From positions 853,621 to 917,620 of the forward strand of contig CAIIXF020000003.1 of the NCBI GenBank assembly GCA_903813345.2: a DNA stretch of 64,000 nt, written 5' to 3'. How positions within the stretch are numbered: position 1 is the stretch's first letter; every line of letters begins with the position of its first letter. This stretch comes from Owenia fusiformis. Lineage: Eukaryota; Annelida; Polychaeta; Sabellida; Oweniidae. The notes under the pieces were generated by a model. That model had not been told where the DNA came from, did not search any database, and saw only the letters and a list, made by a program, of their open reading frames with translations. This document shows positions 56,640 through 64,000 of this stretch, one piece after another. A program made the position numbers and the translations under genes.

Positions 56640-57905
56640 CAGTGGCCACCCTAACATTTACCCAGACCGCCTAAAAACTAATCAGTTCTAAACTTTCATC
56701 CATAGAAACATCTCTAAAATCTTTAAATGAATCCATGAAACCTGTAAACAAGCCAGAATGCCAAATAACTTATCAGTTCTAGGCTTTCATAGGTAGAAAC
56801 ATCCCTGAAAATTTCAATTGAATCCCTCAAACGGTTTGGCTGGAAACCTGTAGACAAGCATTGGCAGACAAGCATTGGCAGACAAGCATTGGCAGACAAG
56901 CATTGGCAGACAAGATTGTAGGACGTAAAATCCAAAATGGCTGCCTTAACGTTTACCCAGAATGCCCAAAAACTAATCAATTCTAAACTTTCATAGGTAG
57001 AAACAAACCTGAAAATTTCAAATGAATCCCTTAAACGGTTTAGCTGAAAACCTGTAGACAAGTCTTGACAGACAAGATTCTAGGACGTAAAATCGAAAAT
57101 GGCCACCTTAACATTTACCCAGAATGCTGAAAAACTAATCAATTCTAAACTTTCATAGGTAGAAACAAACCTGAAAATTTCAAATGAATCCCTTAAACGG
57201 TTAAGCTGAAAACCTGTAGACAAGTCTTGACAGACAAGATTCTAGGACGTAAAATCGAAAATGGCCACCTTAACATTAAAAAAACTAATCAGTTCTAAAC
57301 TTTCATCCATAGAAACATATCTAAAATCTTTAAATGAATCCATGAAACCTGTAAACAAGCCTCAAGAGACATGTTTTAAGGACGGAAAATCCAAAATGGC
57401 TGCCTTAACATTTACTCAGACTGCCGAAAAACTAATCAGTTAGATAGGCTTTCATATGTACTAGAAACATCCCTGAAAATTCTAGATGAATTCATAAAAC
57501 ACTTTGGCTGAAAACCTGTAGGCTAACTTGACAGACAAGATTCTAGGACGTAAAATCGAAAATGGCCACCTTAACATTTACCCAGAATGCTGAAAAACTA
57601 ATCAGTTCTAAATCTTCATAGGTAGACCCATCCCTGAAAATTTCAAATGAATCTGTCAAACTGTTTGGCTGGAAACCTGTAGACAAGCCTTGACAGACAA
57701 GATTTTAGGACGTAAAATCCAAAATGACCACTTTAACATTTACCCAGAACGCCCAAAAACTAATCAGTTCTAGGCTTTCATAGGTAGAAACATACCTGAA
57801 AATTTCAAATGAATCCCTCAAACGGTTTGGCTGGAAACCTGTAGTCAAGCCTTAACAGACAAGATTTTAGGATGAAAAATCAAAAATGGCCGCCTTAGCA
57901 AACCG
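56640..57905. repeat. Satellite array, unit about 162 bp
   Basis: Units begin with AACATTTACCCAGAATGC and continue AAAAACTAATCAGTTCTAAA, CTTTCATAGGTAGAAACATC, CTGAAAATTTCAAATGAATC, AAACGGTTTGGCTGAAAACC, TGTAGACAAG and GGACGTAAAATCCAAAATGG. Unit starts are 56653, 56948, 57110, 57272, 57407, 57573 and 57735. The common spacing is 162 bp. The 57272 unit is shortened to 135 bp, and the first interval holds a partial extra unit. Open frames crossing it are short and by-products. AAAATGGCCRCCTT is the most conserved word. Confidence 0.85.
56853..56914. repeat. 14-bp tandem inside the satellite
   Basis: GACAAGCATTGGCA is repeated four times head to tail within one satellite unit, plus a partial fifth copy. 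Other units have a single GACAAGTCTTGACA at this place, so this is a local expansion. Confidence 0.8.
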
Positions 57906-58783
57906 AATAAAACATCTTTTGATGGATAGTGGCCATCTTGAAAATTTCTTTTTGAACATTCTTTTTGAAATATGCAGTATAAACTATTTCTCAATTCATA
58001 TTATTAGTTGAATCAAAATTAGCGTATCAAGATCTACTTTGGTCATATCTCAAAGCTTCAAGATACCATACATGATCGCATTTATGAGGTCAAATGAATA
58101 AGATCATTGTTTATGGCATTGGTCATCGAATGATACATGCCAAGTAAGCATAACATATGAAATCTAAGAGAAAAAAAAGAAAGAATGCTTGTGGTCATCA
58201 TCAAATCTTTGCTGTCTGCCATTAACCATTTTATTCAACTCAAGAGCTTTTAGAAGTGAATTAAACACTCAGGAGTGAATGCAGGAGTGTTTTGGTTGTA
58301 CACTGTGTACTTATATTTTGAACTTCTCCTGAAATTGACAACCTTCGTCGCTTCCTGGGCGAGTTTGCTTCATATATAGAAACCATGGGGGCTTCATAAA
58401 AGTTTGTTTTCAACTCATCATTCACTTCGAAGGGGCTGCTCTTGAAAATCTGTAAAACATAGACATTATCACATTATGAATCAATAGTATAAAAAAAAGA
58501 GTGTGGACATTTCACTTCCAGCAAAATATTACCTGTGTAGGAAAGGGCCAGCACGAAAACAGAGGCATTTATTTCTTGTAAGATCTGGATATCAAAGCTT
58601 CACATTTTGAAACCTTAAACTATTCAAGGTTTTGTGAAAATTACTCATTTTCAGAGTCCGAGTCAGAATGACATAAGAATCACTGTAAGGAGATATAAAG
58701 AACCTGTATTTTTGTTTTGTTAAAGAAAACATGGAATGAAGTCCTGTGCTAAGGGCCCTTGTGAAAAGGGCGTAGATAATTCA
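57906..58783. other. No supported gene
   Basis: AT-rich with nothing recognised. Confidence 0.45.
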
Positions 58784-59492
58784 GTAAGCTTTCAAATTTG
58801 TTGTGGCATTTGTGCTGTGCCATGCAGTCGTACTAATATCTTTCAGATGTTATACTAATAGTTGAGCAGACTCTACATTTTTATGTCATTGTGTTTTGGA
58901 TTAGATGCTATAATATTAAGAACTTCATGAATTTACATTGTTCTTATCTGGTTCAATATCTTCATTCTTCTCATTTTCAGATAGTCTTCTGTATATTTAA
59001 AAGAAATGTAAATAATGACTTCTGTTATTTGGAAATGAGATGACTTGATTCTTCAATATTTGCAGGGGCCCTAATTATTATTTTCGTTGGCTTTCAGTGC
59101 AGCTATTTGTTCAAGTTGCCATTTTAGTAAGCTTTCAAATTTGTTGTGGCATTTGTGCTGTGCCGTGCAACCGTAAATTGGTAAATTCATGCAGTCGTAC
59201 TAATATCTTTCAGATGTTATACTAATAGTTGAGCAGACTCTACATTTTTATGTCATTGTGTTTTGGATTAGATGCTTTAATATTAAGAACTTCATAAATT
59301 TACATTGTTCTAATCTGGTTCAAGATCTTCATTCTTCTCATTTTCAGATAGTCTTCTGTATATTTAAAAGAAATGTAAATCATGACTTCTGTTATTTGGA
59401 AATGAGATGACTTGATTCTTCAATATTTGCAGGGGCCCTAATTATTATTTTCGTTGGCTTTCAGTGCAGTTATTTGTTCAAGTTGCCATTTT
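58784..59492. repeat. 343-bp tandem duplication
   Basis: GTAAGCTTTCAAATTTGTTG starts units at 58784 and 59127. Both run through TTCAGATGTTATACTAATAG, GATAGTCTTCTGTATATTTA and GCAGGGGCCCTAATTATTAT to TTCAAGTTGCCATTTT. The second unit has an extra GCAACCGTAAATTGGTAAAT that the first lacks but the third copy at 33061 retains. Non-coding. Confidence 0.8.
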
Positions 59493-59587
59493 GCTCAATA
59501 GTGGTGTGAAGGAAATCGAGATATCACATGTAGATGTATGAGTGTATCACTCACAGGTGTCTGTTTTTTACTAATTTATGGTCAAAT

Positions 59588-59830
59588 TCCGAGCCTCCTG
59601 ACCAATTCTTCAAAGATGTCATAGAATTCTTCTTGACTCATCTCTGAGGTCAGTTTAACACATGGCATGAGTATTCTTAAATGCATGCCCTCTTAAGTCC
59701 CATTTGGATTCAGCAAAGAAGTAGAAATCATTTGGTGTTAGGTTGGGTGAATATGGTGGATGTTTATCTCCATTTGCTCTTAGGCCAATGTCAATCATCA
59801 GTGTTTCAACACTGTTGTTCCAATTCATAT
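59588..59830 (-). pseudogene. Mariner-like transposase C-terminal fragment
   Basis: The minus strand encodes IDIGLRANGDKHPPYSPNLT then PNDFYFFAESKWDLRGHAF, the mariner signature HPPYSPDLAPSDxxLF around the third catalytic aspartate. Here the Asp in PND is present. A stop and a frame change near 59655 lead to SEMSQEEFYDIFEELVRRL, matching the terminal helices. No termini were seen. It is a different lineage from the copy at 63138-63910. Confidence 0.6.
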
Positions 59831-59984
59831 TTCAAAATGTCTTCAATGTCTAATAATTGAACAACTAATATTATTGGAATTATAATCTAAACATAGAAAA
59901 TGTTATTAATTTGCACAAATTATTTATATTACTAGACTATATTTATGGCCTAACAAAAACTAAAGTAATATACATACTTTAGTG

Positions 59985-60470
59985 CCTGCAGTTCTCCAGG
60001 TCTACGCTTGTTGTATGTTAGAAGTCTACTCAGTGCCACAACAGCCCCCAACAGAAGTTCTTGTAACTTGTGTCTTCAAAGTCAAACGAAACCATGGTAT
60101 ATTTCAGGAAATCCGCAACCATTGTGATGTAATTTGGTATTGGTAACGGCTTACACTTTTCAAAACGATTCACGTCAAGTGTTATCTTCCCTAGTTTGTT
60201 TGACCATTCCCTTTCAACAAGGAACAGAAAGTCTTTTGTCTCTCTACGTTCTTTTTTTGTCCAAATTTTCTTTAATTACACAGGCCAACTTAATTCCTGC
60301 TATTTTCTTGAAATGGTGTCCCAACTTTATGATGTTAGATGGGGCTTTCATGCTGTCGCCTTCGTCCTTTCCACTAATTTTAAGAGTGATTTTTATTATA
60401 CTCTCAAAAAACTCAGGTTTGATAAAGACCCAAAGAGTCTGAGAGTCCAGCATTTCAGGTTGCATACACT
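59985..60470 (-). pseudogene. Tyrosine-recombinase-like ORF fragment
   Basis: Over three frames the minus strand reads KAPSNIIKLGHHFKKIAGIK, then (after a slip in an A7 run near 60257) ERRETKDFLFLVEREWSNKL, then (after a slip near 60075) LGAVVALSRLLTYNKRRPGE followed by LQALKY. LTYNKRRPGELQ matches LTYNKRRSGELE at 48.2 kb. The upstream LKLGHxxKK and FLxLVExEW motifs also fit the same uncharacterised family, in which the RRxGE box is followed by a tyrosine-recombinase C-terminus. That C-terminus is absent here. Crypton-like origin is inferred. Confidence 0.45.
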
Positions 60471-60591
60471 GTAAGTATTGTGTCTTGACTTAAAATCTAA
60501 ATATTTAGGGCATGCCCTGCCATATCTAATAAGCTGGGATACATAGACCCCTATAGACTGGGATAAGCTGGGATACACAGACCCTAATTAC

Positions 60592-60861
60592 CTATAGAAA
60601 CAGTTTTCTCCTGGTCTTTCCTTTATTCTGATAATGTCTGCATTTTGATAGCTCATGTTCAGCTTTCTCACAATAGGAAAGAAGAGGGCTAGAGGCTGGA
60701 TTGCCAGTCACAACCTCCCAAATCCTGGCAATCCATGATGGTCCGATGTTCTTCCGAAGGCCCGCTGCTATACAGTGAGCATACCAGGAAAATCTCTCGA
60801 GTCCTTTAAATGAATCATTGAAGATAAAAGCAATTGAAAGCTTACCATATCCAATTGACAA
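60592..60861 (-). other. Exon-like ORF, unassigned
   Basis: An 89-codon minus-strand frame with protein-like composition: NDSFKGLERFSWYAHCIAAG, then GPSWIARIWEVVTGN, and a basic tail KCRHYQNKGKTRRK. It lies directly upstream of the tyrosine-recombinase-like fragment on the same strand and could be an earlier exon of that ORF. No motif is recognised with confidence. Confidence 0.35.
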
Positions 60862-61319
60862 TGTTACAAGCCTGCCAGCTTACATATCCAAGATTTCTCT
60901 TCTTGGTAGTGAAGTTTCTCTCTCACTCAAAGAAACAATGAGTGAATCTACTTTTGATTCTGTATCCATGCCTGCCCATGAGCTGGAGCTGGAGATGATA
61001 TAATGTCAAGGGACTGAATCATTATCCATTTAGTCATTTAAAGGGACACTGCTTGTAAGTTAGTTCTCACTCAAAGAAGCTGCTAATGTAATTTGGACAA
61101 AATTCATTAAACTTTCAGTATAGAAAAACTGAACTTACTGCACATGTTTCACATCCAGTCCATTGACTTCAACTTCTAGTTGTACTTGAATGTCCTTTAC
61201 CTCTTGTGGATTCTTGTAGTTATATAAGACATCATTTATTTCCAAATACCTATAAATGAAAAATATTTTTTCTCATTAAGAGTTATTAAGAGTTATGAGA
61301 TATAATACAGGATGTTCCA
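60862..61319. other. No supported gene
   Basis: No feature seen. Confidence 0.45.
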
Positions 61320-61604
61320 TTAATCATTTGTTTTAGTTGTTTGCAAATGTCTACGGTTCCTACGATAGCAAACTCCCGCTTCATTGCGTATAATGTAGGA
61401 ACGTGGTGTTAAATCATGCTCTTTAACTATGGTGCAAGGTGAACTCCAGTGTTTATTGTCATCAAGTTTCACCTGCACATGATCATATGGTTTCAATGGT
61501 GCAAGTGGCTTTGCACCATAGCGCAAATCATGGTAACATTTGTATTTGGCCTTTACATTGGCGTCATGCTCAAATACTTTATTCATATCTGAGTCTAGAA
61601 GCAT
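61320..61604 (-). pseudogene. Ty3/Gypsy-type integrase C-terminal fragment
   Basis: The frame encodes the end of a retrotransposon integrase: FEHDANVKAKYKCYHDLRYG, then LAPLKPYDHVQVKLDDNKHW, PCTIVKEHDLTPRSYIIRNE and YRRNRRHLQTTKTND before a stop. The pattern K-x-x-YHD-x-x-x-G-A-K, a short GD/YD-x-V-x-V strand, and PRSYxVxxxxGxxYRRNRRHL is typical of metazoan Gypsy-group pol C-termini. The integrase zinc finger and DDE core, reverse transcriptase and LTRs are absent. A TGA lies just upstream of the first Met. It is a truncated relic. Confidence 0.7.
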
Positions 61605-61869
61605 GCCTTCAGGTTGAATTCAGGCTGAATTTTGTTCCCCTTTTTCTTGAAGATGTATGTCTCTTCATCTGTTCTCATCTTTTCTCTCATATGACCATTT
61701 TGTCTTCTTATAATGCTGCTCCCGATGAACCATGAAGTAGATAGAATTTTTAATGGAGCAGTGATTTGTTATTATTACACTATTCGCCAAATGAATAGGC
61801 GCAGTGCATGGCAAAATATGTAACATGGAACGGAAACCTTTTGGTTTATATTTATTGATCTTTTTTTTT
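61605..61869. other. No supported gene
   Basis: Holds AAATGAATAGGCGCA with GCATGGCAAAATATGT at about 61789-61822, repeated in variant form at about 62297-62327 on the far side of the P2X7-like fragment. Confidence 0.4.
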
Positions 61870-62170
61870 TCAAAAACAGAAGTTGCTAACTTGAAATATA
61901 ATAAATTGCTTTATAATATTGTTTTCTAACATAATGTGGATATAACTTGTATCATTCTCATTTAAATTTTTTTTCTTTGTATGTGTAAAGTACACAACAT
62001 CTTTAGTATGAGTACATTTTTGGCACCACTCATCTGCCTCTTTAAACCCTACAAATTGATGCAGGTCTTCATGTTGTCCTGGAGGAGGATAGTGAGCTCT
62101 GATGCAGAGCACAGCACATGAAGGCAGGACCATTCTCACTTGGGGACCCAAGACACCCCAAGCAGCTTGC
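61870..62170 (-). pseudogene. P2X7-like C-terminal ballast domain fragment
   Basis: One open frame on the minus strand reads QAAWGVLGPQVRMVLPSCAV then LCIRAHYPPPGQHEDLHQFV and GFKEADEWCQKC. This matches the end of the P2X7 ballast domain (R-x-x-x-PSC-x-V-x-x-IR-x-x-YP...GF). The frame is intact where the 2.7 kb copy has two single-base losses. It starts abruptly at GCAAGCTGC with no upstream AYRQ segment, so it is truncated 5'. No channel-forming part is present. Imperfect direct repeats containing GAATAGGCGCA lie on both sides (about 61789 and 62297). Confidence 0.5.
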
Positions 62171-63137
62171 AGAATAAATAGTCACGCCCAGTGATCGTGA
62201 AAATGGGACGGAGGGGGGAGCAAGCAATTTCTGGTAGAAAAATGAACAAATCTGCAAAAATTATTTTTTCAAGAAAAGGTTTATGATTTAATTGCTAAAC
62301 GAATAGGCGCATGGTATGGTAAAATATGTCACGTTACGAATATTTTTTAGCCGATTCTCTTCTTAGGTTTAAAATCTATTAAAAAAGGCGCAACGCCACC
62401 AACGTGCAAAAGTCAATGTTTTTGCTTTAAATCGAGCATCAACGGTCTACACAACCTGCAATAAATATTTGTAAGTGACATTATCATCATCATAAAATTA
62501 ATATCCTTAATGACTTTACAAAATACGTTTCCATACGCTGTATAAAAAATAATCGAAAATAATTAAAATGGGACGGAGGGGGGGGGGGGAGGGGACGGAG
62601 TTCTCTACTCCGACGCTTGCCCTCTTTGGTTTGCATCTTTTCTTTACGTTTTCTATTCTCCTCATTAATCCTTTCTCCCAGCTTTGATTAGTAATAACCA
62701 CGGGAAATACCGACGGCACTATTTACCTGAAAAATATGAGCAAGTGTTGAGTAATAAATAGTAAAGTAGTTTCAAGGATTTCATTACAATATCTGAATGG
62801 TAGAAAAGCTCAGCTAATTATATAAAATTACTGATAATATTACAAAAGGATTCAAGTATCAGATTATTGCAATATAAAATTCTTGTGTTGGAATCTGCAA
62901 TTACATTACGTTGTTACAGGAACAACACATTTGTATAACTAGAGATACGTGACACGTAGGAATTAAATGATTCATAACATATAACATACAAAACCTCTAA
63001 AATTAATAAACACATTTATTTTGATATAAAATTTGATTCAACCAATAGTGCTTCTTGACAGGTTCAGTGTCAACCTCCTTAATGTTGCAATTTTCAATGT
63101 ATATTGAAAATGTATAATGAAAATGTATAATTATCAA
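62171..63137. other. No supported gene
   Basis: AAAATGGGACGGAGGGGGG occurs twice (about 62200 and 62566), the second inside a G-run. A 67-codon minus-strand frame at 62516 has no motif. Confidence 0.45.
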
Positions 63138-63910
63138 TACGAGGGTTGTCCAAAAAGTCTTGAAATTTTTGCTCTCATTTCATCAATTTTTATTCTTTTG
63201 ACATCATATTTCACATGGATGATCTTTGAACATTTGTTATTCACTTTGTAAAGTTTGAAGGAATTACACTGCATGGTTTTATTTTTATGAACATTGCAAG
63301 AGTATGAGTTTTGCCCCATCGGGGCACTTTTAAGGAGGCTAAAATAAAGAAAAAAAAATTATCCAAAATTTTGAATTTAGGAGCACATCCTATGCATCAA
63401 ATGGTTTATTCATTTTTGAGGTTACATAATAATCAACATTATTATTTTATTAAAGGAGCACATACTTAATGAATATTTATGCACATAGTCCCATTACATT
63501 CATAATTTTTCAAAATATTCTCCGTGGTGAAGGACACATTTCTGGTGTCTTTTCACCCAGTCTAGGTAGGCTCCAGTGAAATCCTCTTGGGACAGTTTCA
63601 TGAAGTGTGCTTTGACCGCATTCTTCAGATCATCAAAATCATCAAACCGTGTTCCCCTCATAGTGTCCTTTAAACCTTTGAAGAGATAGAAGTCACTAGG
63701 GGCATTGTCAGGCGAGTAAGGTGCATGCTTGAGAACCTCGAAGCCAAGGGTCGCAAGAAGTTCCTGAACCTTCTGTGAGGCGTGTGCAGGTGCATTGTCC
63801 TGGTGGAATATTACACCCTCAGACAGCTTGCTGCTTCTCTTCTTTTGAAGGGCTCTCATTAAATCCCTTCTCAGCACCTGGAGATATAATATTATAAAAG
63901 GTTTACACAA
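63138..63910 (-). mobile_element. Mariner element, 3' part with transposase C-terminal half
   Basis: The minus-strand frame 63910-63500 encodes the mariner catalytic half: GVIFHQDNAPAHASQKVQEL holds the second Asp (HQDNAPAH) and HAPYSPDNAPSDFYLFKGLK holds the third. It ends KCVLHHGEYFEKL, the usual mariner terminus. The third-Asp motif reads SPDNAPSD, where most relatives have SPDLAPSD. Downstream, TACGAGGGTTGTCCAAAAAG at 63139-63158 is a typical mariner terminal inverted repeat with a TA, giving the 3' end. The N-terminal half with the first Asp and DNA-binding domain is missing. The coding ends at an AATATTATATCTCCAG junction near 63880, and the other terminus is not seen before the window ends. 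Confidence 0.8.
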
Positions 63911-64000
63911 AATTTAATACAAATTGTCTTGTTCGACTTCCATGGGTGATGGTGTTCTGAGTAAGTTAGCTAGCTAAAAATAAATGTACATGTTAATTAA
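63911..64000. other. Window edge, no feature
   Basis: AT-rich sequence that does not continue the mariner coding frame, so the upstream part of that element is deleted, interrupted or outside the window. Confidence 0.4.

Overview
The window looks like nuclear DNA of an invertebrate animal. It is strongly AT-rich, has no operon-like or densely packed genes, and shows coding stretches broken into short exon-like blocks with GT/AG borders. It is crowded with remnants of many eukaryotic transposon families (PIF/Harbinger, mariner, hAT, Helitron, LINE, Ty3/Gypsy-type integrase, tyrosine-recombinase-like ORFs). Two copies of a P2X7-type C-terminal ballast domain and many G- or C-run elements starting CGTAGCCA point to a marine invertebrate (mollusc, cnidarian, echinoderm or lancelet are all possible); the sequence does not let me choose. 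Nearly all supported coding signal is on the minus strand. I saw no rRNA or tRNA gene and no complete, intact protein-coding gene.

Layout. 1-9.2 kb: sparse sequence with a P2X7-like domain relic (2.7-2.9 kb), exon-like blocks (3.6-6.0 kb) and transposon-type ORF relics (7.0-9.2 kb). 9.2-15.3 kb: a gene-free stretch bracketed by inverted blocks rich in ACACG motifs, possibly a 6.1 kb non-coding element. 16.6-17.2 kb: an array of eleven near-identical 14-bp palindromes. 17.5-22.7 kb: a mosaic of transposon fragments (unclassified exon, Lys/Arg/Glu repeat, Helitron Rep, LINE 3' end, hAT). 23.3-27.8 kb: a nine-exon minus-strand gene with coherent splice phases that encodes a large protein I cannot assign. 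It carries a nonsense codon and frame breaks, and a piece of a repeat lies at one exon. 28-37.8 kb: mostly non-coding repeats. 37.85-42.38 kb: an almost complete PIF/Harbinger transposon whose two-exon transposase is killed by one TAA codon; a foldback element and a mariner-type MITE sit nested in it. 43.9-46.3 kb: a second inverted-repeat element carrying GATGCAACAACACC modules, part of which is duplicated at 47.05-47.41 kb. 47.4-56.3 kb: RecQ-helicase and tyrosine-recombinase fragments, a duplicated exon, acidic exons, and exons of unassigned genes. 56.6-57.9 kb: a satellite with a unit of about 162 bp. 58.8-64 kb: a 343-bp tandem duplication, two mariner fragments, another tyrosine-recombinase relic, a Gypsy-type integrase tail and a second P2X7-like domain.

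There is no sign that these genes form one pathway. The window is best read as transposon-rich intergenic DNA around one degraded but real multi-exon gene. Most frame breaks fall in homopolymer or dinucleotide runs, so part of the apparent decay may be base-calling error. The least explained structures are the palindrome array, the unassigned nine-exon gene, the ACACG-motif blocks and the GATGCAACAACACC element.
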